Source: Clostridia bacterium
Lineage (GTDB): Bacteria > Aerophobota > Aerophobia > Aerophobales > AE-B3A
NCBI GenBank assembly: GCA_030610745.1
Contig: JAUWRC010000001.1
Coordinates: 1-31,783 of the forward strand
DNA length: 31,783 nucleotides
Direction: 5' to 3'
This document shows positions 7,098-14,346 of this stretch, piece by piece. The notes below the pieces were generated by a model. That model was given only the letters and a program-made list of their open reading frames with translations. It did not search any database and was not told where the DNA came from. Numbering within the stretch: the stretch's first letter is position 1; each line of letters begins with the position of its first letter. The position numbers were made by a program, and so were the translations under genes.

Positions 7098-7937
7098 CTA
7101 AGAGAGGGTAAAATCAAGAATTCTAATTAAAGTGGGCCTAATCTTACTTCTTTCTACCACTAAATCGATTCCTCCGTGTTTAAGCAAGAATTCTGCCTGT
7201 TGAAATCCTTGGGGAATTTGCTGTTTGATGGTTTGTTTTATTACCCTGGGTCCAGCAAAGCCCACAAGGGCCCCTGGCTCTGCTAGAATAATGTCTCCTC
7301 GACTGGCGAAACTTGCCATCACTCCTCCCATGGTAGGGTGGGTAAGAAGAGAGATATAGAGAAGTCCCTCTCTCTTCAGTTTGGCTACAGCAGCGCTAGT
7401 CTTTGCCATTTGCATGAGGGAAATTACTCCTTCTTGCATTCTTGCTCCTCCTCCTGACCCAGAGATGAGAAGTAGGGGATACCTTTTTTCTATAGCTTTT
7501 TCTATAGCCAGGGTTATTTTCTCTCCCACCACTGAGCCCATACTTCCACCCATAAAGTGAAAATCGGTAATTCCGAGAGTTATTGGAATTTCTCCTATTT
7601 TTCCTTCTCCAATTAGAGCTGCCTCATCTAAACCCGTTTTTTTTCCATCTTTGCTTAATTTTTCTTTATATCCGGGAAAAATTAAAGGATCATCCGAACT
7701 TATTTTAGAATCATATTCATTAAAGCTATTTTTATCCAGAGTAATTTCAATTCTTTCTCTTACCCCCAGATAAAAGTGATAGTTACATTTAGGACAGACC
7801 TTCAGATTTTCTTTCAGGTTTTTATTATAGATAAGCTGTGAACAATTCGTACACTTTGTCCACAGTCCATGGGGAATGTCTATAGTTTTTTTCCCTCTCT
7901 TCTTTATTTTGTTATAAGTTCTCTCAAACCAACCCAT
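7098..7937 (-). CDS. accD: Acetyl-CoA carboxylase carboxyltransferase subunit beta
   Basis: The 279-residue protein has the AccD zinc ribbon near the N-terminus (CTNC, then CPKC about 20 residues later) followed by the crotonase-like carboxyltransferase fold. Typical segments are FMGGSMGSVVGEKITLA, SGSGGARMQEG-like residues (GSGGGARMQEGVISLMQM) and a PTMGGVMASFASRGD loop. With AccA it transfers carboxyl from biotin to acetyl-CoA, the first committed step of fatty-acid synthesis. accA is not adjacent. It heads the accD-ferredoxin-ispG unit and diverges from the glmU-like gene across a repeat element. Confidence 0.96.
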   Translation of the reverse strand: MGWFERTYNKIKKRGKKTIDIPHGLWTKCTNCSQLIYNKNLKENLKVCPKCNYHFYLGVRERIEITLDKNSFNEYDSKISSDDPLIFPGYKEKLSKDGKKTGLDEAALIGEGKIGEIPITLGITDFHFMGGSMGSVVGEKITLAIEKAIEKRYPLLLISGSGGGARMQEGVISLMQMAKTSAAVAKLKREGLLYISLLTHPTMGGVMASFASRGDIILAEPGALVGFAGPRVIKQTIKQQIPQGFQQAEFLLKHGGIDLVVERSKIRPTLIRILDFTLS

Positions 7938-7990
7938 CTTTCTTAAGTCCCTTCAGAAAACGTAAATATTCAGTGAAGTACGTTCCTTCC

Positions 7991-8102
7991 TGTCATTGCG
8001 AGGAGTCCTGAAAGCCTTCAGGACGACGTGGCAACCTCATCGGGATTGCTTCGTCACTTTGCTCCTCGCAACGACAGGCGAGGGGCCTGGCTCGCAATGA
8101 CA
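7991..8102. repeat. MITE-like dispersed element B with 12-bp terminal inverted repeats
   Basis: The 112-bp element begins TGTCATTGCGAG (7991-8002) and ends with its exact reverse complement CTCGCAATGACA (8091-8102). An internal hairpin pairs GTCCTGAA (8005-8012) with TTCAGGAC (8017-8024) around AGCC. It also contains GATTGCTTCGTC and CCTCGCAACGACAG, shared with other copies here. It has no coding capacity and no obvious target-site duplication. It sits between the divergent accD and glmU-like genes. Confidence 0.75.
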
Positions 8103-8125
8103 AAATTGGAATTCTCTATTATAAT
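8097..8125 (+). promoter_or_regulatory. Predicted sigma-70 promoter of the glmU-leuA-pheS-ftsZ unit
   Basis: ATGACA (8097-8102) and TATAAT (8120-8125) are separated by exactly 17 bases, giving 5/6 and 6/6 matches to the consensus. The -35 box is the last six bases of repeat element B. A second TATAAT occurs at 8130-8135 with a weaker TTGGAA at 8106-8111. This predicts a leader of about 130 bases before the start at 8266. Confidence 0.65.
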
Positions 8126-8265
8126 AACATATAATAATCCAACGTCAAATAATAGGTGTAAATCTGTAAATCGGTGTAAATGGATGAGGGAAGAACAAAG
8201 TCTTGCAATATCCAGATATTTTGGTATCTTAATATTAGATAAGGGATGTGGGAAAGGAGAAGAGA

Positions 8266-9015
8266 ATGAAGGGGGTAAGGGCAGTAGTTTTAGCAGCGGG
8301 CGAAGGAACACGAATGAAATCAGGGTTAAGTAAGCTAGCTCATTCTTTGGGCTCGCAGGCTTTGATAAAATTTGCTGTTGATGCCTGTATCGAAAGTGGA
8401 ATAAGTAAGATTATTATTGTGGTGGGACATCAGGCAGAAAAGATAAGGTCTATTTTGGGAGAAGGATTTGAATATGTCTACCAACGAGAAAGATTGGGTA
8501 CAGGACATGCTCTCAAGCAAGCCGCTCCTCTCTTAAGTGATTTTCAAGGGGAGTTGGTGGTGCTTCCAGGCGATGCTCCTTTTCTTACTCCTTCCGTGCT
8601 CCTCCAATTAATCCAGTATCAACGAGAGAAAAAGCCGGCAGCAACAGTATTAACTACTCTCCTTCCCGATCCCAGTCACTATGGAAGAGTTATTAAAAAT
8701 GGCTATAGACAGATTAAGAAAATCGTAGAGAGTAAAAATGCCAGTCCTGAGGAGTTAAATATTCGAGAAATAAACAGTGGAGTTTATTGTTTTGACACAC
8801 AGAAGGTACTTTCTCTTCTTCCTTACCTGGAGCGTAATAATAAAGGGAAAGAGTATTATTTAACGGATGTAGTCGAACTTTTAAACATACAGGGATTCAA
8901 AGTAGAAGCAATGCAGACTAAGAATTCACAGGTAGCTTTAGGAGTCAACACTCCTGAAGAATTGGAAAGAGCCTGGGAAATTTTAGAGAGGGGAAAAAGA
9001 AGATGGGCCGAATAA
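8266..9015 (+). CDS. GlmU-type sugar-phosphate nucleotidyltransferase (uridylyltransferase domain only)
   Basis: The 249-residue protein matches the N-terminal pyrophosphorylase domain of GlmU: VLAAGEGTRMKS nucleotide loop, VVGHQAEKI, QRERLGTGHALKQA, LPGDAPFLTP metal site, HYGRVI, REINSGVYCFD, and YYLTDVVELL. Full GlmU (about 450 residues) adds a left-handed beta-helix acetyltransferase domain, which is absent here. It therefore probably makes only the nucleotide sugar (UDP-GlcNAc or a similar product). I chose the ATG at 8266, six bases after GGAG, over the GTG at 8248. It overlaps leuA by 13 bases. Confidence 0.85.
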   Translation: MKGVRAVVLAAGEGTRMKSGLSKLAHSLGSQALIKFAVDACIESGISKIIIVVGHQAEKIRSILGEGFEYVYQRERLGTGHALKQAAPLLSDFQGELVVLPGDAPFLTPSVLLQLIQYQREKKPAATVLTTLLPDPSHYGRVIKNGYRQIKKIVESKNASPEELNIREINSGVYCFDTQKVLSLLPYLERNNKGKEYYLTDVVELLNIQGFKVEAMQTKNSQVALGVNTPEELERAWEILERGKRRWAE

Positions 9016-10547
9016 TTATTTTTGATACTACTTTGCGAGATGGAGAGCAAGCTGCTGGAACACGGCTAGGGACCAGAGAGAAGTTGGAAATAGCTCGGCA
9101 GTTGGCCCGGCTGAAAGTGGATGTGATAGAGGCAGGATTTCCTATTTCTTCACCTGAGGATTTTGAAGCCGTACAGGTAATATCAAAAGAGCTCGAAGGT
9201 CCTATTATCTGCGCGCTATCCCGAGCCATAGCTCGAGATATTGATGAATGCGGCAGGGCGCTAGCTAAAACCAAAAAATCCCGCATCCATACGGGCATTG
9301 GCGTTTCTGATATTCACATTGCTGGTAAATTCAGAGATGAGAAATATGGGAAAACAATAGGCGAAAAAAAGACCCATGTCCTTCAAATGTCCATCGAGGC
9401 AGTTAAACATGCCAGGAACTATACCGACGATGTCGAGTTCTATGCCGAAGATGCTGGCCGCGCTAACAGGTCTTACTTGTTCGAGATAATTCAGGCTGTC
9501 ATCAAAGCCGGGGCTACCGTAGTCAACATTCCTGATACAACCGGATACACCGTTCCTGAGCAATTTGGTGCACTGATCCGAGATATCCACACCCGTGTTC
9601 CAAATATTGATCAAGCAATTATTAGTGTCCACTGTCACAACGATTTGGGTATGGCCGTAGCGAACACTCTGGCAGGTGTGAAAAACGGAGCGCAGCAAGT
9701 CGAGGGTACTATTAACGGTATTGGCGAGCGAGCAGGCAATGCAGCCATCGAAGAGGTAGTTATGGCTCTTCATACTCGTCGGGACTATTTTGGAGTAGAG
9801 ACAGCAATTAAAACCAGCGAGTTTTACCGCACCAGCCGTTTGGTGGCTAATATGTTCGGAATGAGGGTTCCACCCAACAAGGCAATCGTAGGGAAGAACG
9901 CTTTTGCTCACAGCGCTGGGATACATGTGGATGGGTTTTTGAAAAAACGGGAGACGTATGAGATTATGCAGCCGAAGGATGTAGGCTTTCCCGAGAGCCG
10001 GGTGGTTCTTACAGCTCGCACAGGTCGCCATGGCCTACGAGATCGCCTTGAAAAAATGGGATATACACTATCTTCAGAAGAACTGGAAAAGGTATATCAG
10101 CGTTTTCTGAGCATCGGGGATAAAAAACAGGAGGTTTTTGATGAGGATCTCATGGCCATCATCCAGGACGAGGTTCGTCCAGTTCCAGAGATGTATCATA
10201 TCGAGTATCTTCACACCTCTAGTGGTACGGGTACAATCCCAACAGCTACCGTGCGCATCCGGGTTGGCAGCGAGTCCAGACAGATGGCTGCTTGCGGCGA
10301 TGGCCCCGTGGATGCAATCTACAAAGCTATCAAGCTTGTGGTAGACATTCCGGCCAAAGTTACCCAATATGAGATCCAGGCAGTAACCAGCGGCGCTGAA
10401 GCCATCGGCGAGGTTACCGTCCGAGTGGAAGGAAAGGATACAGTGGTAATTGGGCGAGGTGCTTCCACGGATATCATCGAGGCCAGTGCCAAAGCTTATA
10501 TTAATGCCATCAATAGATTAGTTTATCAAAAAGGAAAGAGTAAATGA
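9003..10547 (+). CDS. leuA: 2-isopropylmalate synthase LeuA
   Basis: The 514-residue enzyme condenses acetyl-CoA with 2-oxoisovalerate, the first step of leucine synthesis. Visible features are the N-terminal FDTTLRDGEQ motif of the DRE-TIM barrel, HCHNDLGMAVANTLAG with metal-binding histidines, NGIGERAGN, the GIHVDGFLK linker region, and a C-terminal LeuA regulatory domain from about residue 385. The segment SDIHIAGKFRDEKYGKTIGE differs from the commonest LeuA type, suggesting a distinct subfamily. From about 9240 the gene is visibly richer in G+C and CGC/CGT/CGG codons than its neighbours: 10261-10320 contains 38 G or C in 60. It overlaps pheS by 4 bases (ATGA). Confidence 0.95.
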   Translation: MGRIIIFDTTLRDGEQAAGTRLGTREKLEIARQLARLKVDVIEAGFPISSPEDFEAVQVISKELEGPIICALSRAIARDIDECGRALAKTKKSRIHTGIGVSDIHIAGKFRDEKYGKTIGEKKTHVLQMSIEAVKHARNYTDDVEFYAEDAGRANRSYLFEIIQAVIKAGATVVNIPDTTGYTVPEQFGALIRDIHTRVPNIDQAIISVHCHNDLGMAVANTLAGVKNGAQQVEGTINGIGERAGNAAIEEVVMALHTRRDYFGVETAIKTSEFYRTSRLVANMFGMRVPPNKAIVGKNAFAHSAGIHVDGFLKKRETYEIMQPKDVGFPESRVVLTARTGRHGLRDRLEKMGYTLSSEELEKVYQRFLSIGDKKQEVFDEDLMAIIQDEVRPVPEMYHIEYLHTSSGTGTIPTATVRIRVGSESRQMAACGDGPVDAIYKAIKLVVDIPAKVTQYEIQAVTSGAEAIGEVTVRVEGKDTVVIGRGASTDIIEASAKAYINAINRLVYQKGKSK

Positions 10548-11551
10548 GAGAGGAGCTGGAGAAACTCAAGGGAGAGGCAAGAGAAAAGATTCTTAAGGTT
10601 AAAGATGAGAAATCTCTAGAAAGGGTACGGATTGAGTTTTTAGGAAGAAAGCAGGGTAAAATTACTAAAGTTTTGAGAAGTATAAAAGATATGCCCCCTG
10701 AGCAGAGGCCTCTCATAGGCGAGTTAGTTAACCAGTTAAAGCACCAGATTCAAAAAGAGTTAGAAGAAAGAAAAAAGAACCTGGAAAAGGAAGAAAAAGA
10801 GGAATATATTGACATAACCCTGCCTGGCAAAAGACCTCTTGTGGGAAGATTGCATCCTATTACCCAGACTCTGGAAGAAATCAAAAGAATTTTCCTGGGG
10901 TTGGGTTTTGGGGTGGTAGGAGGTCCAGAGGTAGAAACGGAATATTATAACTTCGAGGCTTTAAATATGCCTCGCTATCATCCAGCTAGAGATGAACAAG
11001 ACTCATTCTATTTAGATAATAATTATCTTTTACGTACTCAAACTTCTCCAGTGCAAATCAGAGTAATGGAGAAAAAGTCTCCCCCCATTCGTATAATTGC
11101 TCCAGGAAGGTGCTATAGACGTGATGCTGTAGATGCTTCTCACTTCCCTATGTTTCATCAAGTAGAAGGATTAGCCGTGGACAAAAAAATAACTTTTTCC
11201 GATTTAAAAGGCTGTCTTACCTATTTTGTCCATCGGATGTTTGGCAAAGAGACAAGGATTCGTTTCCGCCCCAGTTTCTTTCCCTTTACTGAACCCAGCG
11301 CCGAAGTGGACATTAGCTGTATTATGTGCAGGGGTTCAGGATGCAGGGTCTGTTCAGGAAAAGGATGGCTGGAGATTCTGGGAGCAGGTATGGTAGATCC
11401 TGAAGTTTTTAAAAAGGTTAATTATGATCCGGAGAAATATCAGGGATTTGCCTTTGGCATGGGAGTGGAGCGGATTTGTATGCTAAAATACGGGATTGAT
11501 GATATCCGCCTCTTCTTTCAAAATGATTTGCGATTCTTGAAGCAATTCTAG
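10544..11551 (+). CDS. pheS: Phenylalanyl-tRNA synthetase alpha subunit
   Basis: The 335-residue protein has the N-terminal coiled-coil arm (about residues 1-85, rich in K and E), then the class II catalytic core: HPITQTLEEIKRIFLGLGF, the TQTSPVQIRVM entry, RCYRRDAVDASHFPMFHQVE, motif 2-like RFRPSFFPFTEPSAEVD, and the motif 3 GMGVERICMLKYGIDDIR. PheS charges tRNA-Phe together with PheT. pheT does not follow; the next gene is an ftsZ homologue. Its ATG overlaps the leuA stop as ATGA, indicating translational coupling. Confidence 0.97.
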   Translation: MREELEKLKGEAREKILKVKDEKSLERVRIEFLGRKQGKITKVLRSIKDMPPEQRPLIGELVNQLKHQIQKELEERKKNLEKEEKEEYIDITLPGKRPLVGRLHPITQTLEEIKRIFLGLGFGVVGGPEVETEYYNFEALNMPRYHPARDEQDSFYLDNNYLLRTQTSPVQIRVMEKKSPPIRIIAPGRCYRRDAVDASHFPMFHQVEGLAVDKKITFSDLKGCLTYFVHRMFGKETRIRFRPSFFPFTEPSAEVDISCIMCRGSGCRVCSGKGWLEILGAGMVDPEVFKKVNYDPEKYQGFAFGMGVERICMLKYGIDDIRLFFQNDLRFLKQF

Positions 11552-11564
11552 AATGGAGGCTTAA

Positions 11565-12662
11565 ATGATTGAATTTGAATCCGCCTCTGGTGAGTCTTTA
11601 GCTGAATCAAGTCCAAAGTCATCCTCTCCTCAGATAAAGATTTTGGGAATTGGAGGAGCAGGCTGCAATATCTTATCTCGACTAAATGACTCTTTTCCAT
11701 CGGGAATAGAATCTATTGCCATCAACACTGATACCAGATCCTTAGAAAGATGCGCAGTGAAAAAGAAGTTCCAGTTGGGAAGGGCAGCTACCGGAGGATG
11801 GGGAACAGGCGGCAGTCGAGAGGTGGGCAGGCGGATTGCTCTGGAAGAAAAAGAAAAGCTCAAGCAAATACTAAAAGGAGCAAATCTTGTCTGCCTCGTT
11901 TTTGCCATGGGAAAGGGTACAGGTACAGGAGTTTCCCCTATCATAGCTCAATTGGCTAAAGAAATAGGTAGTCTAAGTATGGGATTTATTGTGCTTCCCT
12001 TTTATTTTGAAGGAGAAAAGAGGGTGAATTCAGTCAAGGAAACTCTTCCAGAGCTAGAAAAGGCCCTGGATGCTCTGATGGTAATTCCCAATGATATTCT
12101 GTTGGAAAATGTGGAGAAAGAGCCCTCTCTGGAAAAAGGATTCAGGAAAATAGATAAAATTCTAAAGGAAGTTATCCAGGCCTTGGGGGATTTACTTTTG
12201 TATCCTGGTTTGATAGACCTGGATTTTGCTGACTTTAAAGCTTTTCTTCAAAAGAAAGGCCACATCCAGGTAGCTATGGGTAAAGGAACAGGGGAAGAAG
12301 CAGCCCAGGATGCGGCTAGGCAAGCTATTTCTTTTCCTCTTTTAGGAAAACTTTCTTTAAAGAAAACCAAAGGAGTTTTATTTAATATTCGAGGGGGAAA
12401 GAACTTGAGCCTATTTGAAGTAGAAAAAGCAGCTTCCATTGTTAAGGAAGCCCTCCCCCCGGGTACCGAGGTTACTTTTGGTGCCAGCATAGACAAAGGT
12501 CTATCCAATGAAGTAACCATTGGCCTTATGGCTGTGGGTGGTGAGATTATTTCAAAAACAGAGAGTAGGAGGAAAAGAGAATTCCATCAGGGCGAGCTGG
12601 ATTTAAAAGTTTATGATGATAATTTGGATATCCCTACTTTTTTAAGAAAGAGAAAGAACTAA
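11565..12662 (+). CDS. ftsZ: Divergent FtsZ-like tubulin GTPase
   Basis: The 365-residue protein follows FtsZ throughout: IGGAGCN loop (30-35), AINTD (52-56), and the tubulin signature at 116-122, which reads GKGTGTG instead of the near-invariant GGGTGTG. Next come FEGEKR (148-153), IPND (174-177), and the T7 loop DLDFAD at 218-223. There the usual asparagine is aspartate, while D220 and D223 are kept. A canonical C-terminal peptide LDIPTFLRKRKN ends the protein, so contact with FtsA-type partners is likely retained. No ftsA or other division gene is adjacent; it follows pheS by 13 bases with a good TGGAGG site. It may be the main FtsZ or a paralogue. Confidence 0.88.
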   Translation: MIEFESASGESLAESSPKSSSPQIKILGIGGAGCNILSRLNDSFPSGIESIAINTDTRSLERCAVKKKFQLGRAATGGWGTGGSREVGRRIALEEKEKLKQILKGANLVCLVFAMGKGTGTGVSPIIAQLAKEIGSLSMGFIVLPFYFEGEKRVNSVKETLPELEKALDALMVIPNDILLENVEKEPSLEKGFRKIDKILKEVIQALGDLLLYPGLIDLDFADFKAFLQKKGHIQVAMGKGTGEEAAQDAARQAISFPLLGKLSLKKTKGVLFNIRGGKNLSLFEVEKAASIVKEALPPGTEVTFGASIDKGLSNEVTIGLMAVGGEIISKTESRRKREFHQGELDLKVYDDNLDIPTFLRKRKN

Positions 12663-12663
12663 A

Positions 12664-12770
12664 TTAGTCGTTAGTATTTAGTATTGGGTTAAGTTTTTCA
12701 ATCAAACTTATTATCATTTCTTCATAATCCTTCCTTACTATTCACTAACGACTATTCACTAAATACTATC
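12664..12770. repeat. Inverted-repeat spacer between ftsZ and the small membrane protein gene
   Basis: TAGTCGTTAGT (12665-12675) is the exact reverse complement of ACTAACGACTA (12744-12754). TAGTATTTAGT next to the first arm also matches ACTAAATACTA next to the second. The two pairs are not nested, so only one can fold at a time. The same AT-rich wording (AATAGTAAATAGT and similar) recurs in other spacers of the window. Confidence 0.5.
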
Positions 12771-12784
12771 AAAGTGAGGGAAAA

Positions 12785-13087
12785 ATGAAGCACATTCTGC
12801 GTTCTCTAAAACAAAACAGGTATAAGATTACAGGGGGACTGGGCGGTTTATTGATGGCTTTGCTTTTGATATTTGCCTGGCCTCTACTTTTGATTATTTT
12901 TCTAGTAATTATTGGAGTTTTCTTAGGGGGAGTCTTTGATGCGGGAAGAAGAGTGGGGATATTTTTAGATCACCTCTTTTCCCTTAAGAAAAAGACTCCT
13001 AACAAGAAGGCTTCCCGAAAGAGTCCCAACAAGAAAACTTCTCAAAAGAGTTCCCAAAAGACCCCCAAAGATGACAAAATTGATTAA
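12785..13087 (+). CDS. Small membrane protein with lysine-rich tail (DUF2273-like)
   Basis: The 100-residue protein has a basic N-terminus, one or two hydrophobic segments (about residues 18-58: a GGLLMALLLIFAWPLLL helix and an IIFLVIIGVFLGGVFDAGRR helix), and a tail of about 30 residues with repeated KK, PNKK and QKS words. The membrane part resembles the DUF2273 small integral membrane family, although I am not certain. The tail would be cytoplasmic if both segments span the membrane, and could bind nucleic acid or acidic partners; that is speculation. A GAGGG ribosome binding site precedes it. It overlaps the next gene by 17 bases. Confidence 0.65.
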   Translation: MKHILRSLKQNRYKITGGLGGLLMALLLIFAWPLLLIIFLVIIGVFLGGVFDAGRRVGIFLDHLFSLKKKTPNKKASRKSPNKKTSQKSSQKTPKDDKID

Positions 13088-13637
13088 AATTATCCCTCCT
13101 CTTAAAAAAGAATTAGCTCAGAGTTTAAAGGTGGGGGAGGAAGTTTTGATTAGTGGAGTTATCTATACAGCAAGAGATGCTGCCCACAAAAGACTCGTTG
13201 ATCTAATAAAGGAAAAAAAACCTCTTCCCTTCCCCTTAAAAAATGAAATCATTTATTATACCGGTCCTACACCAGCCAAACCCCCTAGACCCATTGGATC
13301 TTGTGGGCCTACCACTAGCTTCCGTATGGATAGTTTCACCCCTCTTCTTTTATCCAGGGGCCTGCGAGGAATGATAGGTAAAGGTTCCAGATCGCTCCAG
13401 ATAAGAGAGAGCATAAAAAAGTACAAGGCCATCTATTTTCTTGCTCTAGGAGGAGGGGGAGCCTATCTATCCCGGAGGGTAAAGAGAGCAGAAGTAATAG
13501 CTTTTGCTGATCTGGGCCCGGAAGCAGTATATAAGTTATGGGTAGAGGACTTTCCCGCTATAGTAGGTATTGACTGCCGGGGCGAGGATTTATACCAGAA
13601 TTTAATAAGAAGAAAGGACAACAATGAGAAAAAATAA
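13071..13637 (+). CDS. Fumarate hydratase class I beta-type subunit (FumA C-terminal/TtdB-like)
   Basis: The 188-residue protein matches the C-terminal half of class I fumarases and the beta subunit of tartrate dehydratase. It has GVIYTARDAAHKRL, then IYYTGPTPAKP, SCGPTTSFRMD, and GMIGKGSRS. These heteromeric hydratases need an alpha subunit carrying the [4Fe-4S] cluster. No alpha gene is adjacent, so the partner must be elsewhere or the protein acts alone. Substrate (fumarate, malate or tartrate) cannot be told from this half. It overlaps the gene on each side, and no strong ribosome binding site is seen, suggesting translational coupling. Confidence 0.88.
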   Translation: MTKLIKIIPPLKKELAQSLKVGEEVLISGVIYTARDAAHKRLVDLIKEKKPLPFPLKNEIIYYTGPTPAKPPRPIGSCGPTTSFRMDSFTPLLLSRGLRGMIGKGSRSLQIRESIKKYKAIYFLALGGGGAYLSRRVKRAEVIAFADLGPEAVYKLWVEDFPAIVGIDCRGEDLYQNLIRRKDNNEKK

Positions 13638-14346
13638 ACGCAAAGCTAATGAGCTGCGAGAGGTAACCATGGAAAGAGGATTCGCCAAATATGCCCAGGG
13701 TTCCACTCTTATAAGCCTTGGGAATACAAAGGTGATTTGTACAGCTATGGTGGAAGAGGGAGTTCCAGGATTTTTGCGGGGAAGAGGACAGGGATGGCTT
13801 ACAGCAGAATACGCTCTGCTTCCTTATGCCAGCTCTAACCGACTTTCTCGAGAACGGGAACAAAAAAGGGGTAGATCTTATGAGATTCAGAGATTGATTG
13901 GTCGAACCTTGCGAGCAGTGGTGGATTTGAACGAATTAGAAGAACGCACCATCTGGGTTGATTGTGACGTCCTTCAGGCAGATGGAGGAACAAGATGTGC
14001 TTCTATTACTGGAGCTTTTGTAGCTCTGGTGGATGTAGATAGATGGCTTAAAGCAAAAGGGATGGTAAAAGGCTCTATTATCAAAGAGTTCCTGGCTGCT
14101 GTTAGTGTAGGAGTTAGTAAAGAAGAAAGGCTATTAGACCTATCTTTTCGAGAGGACTCCGAAGCCAGTGTGGATATGAATGTGGCAATGACGGAGGGAG
14201 GGGATCTGGTGGAGGTTCAGGTCAGCGGAGAAGGCGGAAGTTTTTCTCGAAATACTTTCAATGAATTACTTGATTTAGCTGGAGAGGGAATAAAAAAGCT
14301 GCTCCAGCTTCAGAAAAAAGCACTGGGAGACACTGAATGGAGCTAG
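13624..14346 (+). CDS. rph: Ribonuclease PH
   Basis: The 240-residue phosphorolytic exoribonuclease trims tRNA 3' ends. It shows the family pattern: RGFAKYAQGSTLISLGNTKV at the start, VPGFLRGRGQGWLTAEYALLP, the RSYEIQRLIGRTLRAVVD catalytic arginine region, WVDCDVLQADGGTRCASITG, and LDLSFREDSEASVDMNVAMT. Length is normal. It overlaps ttdB by 14 bases (AAAGGA site inside ttdB) and rdgB-coaE by 10 bases. The rph-rdgB pairing is common in bacteria. Confidence 0.97.
   Translation: MRKNKRKANELREVTMERGFAKYAQGSTLISLGNTKVICTAMVEEGVPGFLRGRGQGWLTAEYALLPYASSNRLSREREQKRGRSYEIQRLIGRTLRAVVDLNELEERTIWVDCDVLQADGGTRCASITGAFVALVDVDRWLKAKGMVKGSIIKEFLAAVSVGVSKEERLLDLSFREDSEASVDMNVAMTEGGDLVEVQVSGEGGSFSRNTFNELLDLAGEGIKKLLQLQKKALGDTEWS

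Noticed and set aside
8248..8265. GTG start for the GlmU-like protein
   Set aside because: The ATG at 8266 has GGAG at the proper distance and begins at the conserved N-terminus.
9261..10031. Long minus-strand open frame inside leuA
   Set aside because: It is a shadow of the higher-G+C leuA coding sequence; leuA motifs are unmistakable on the plus strand.
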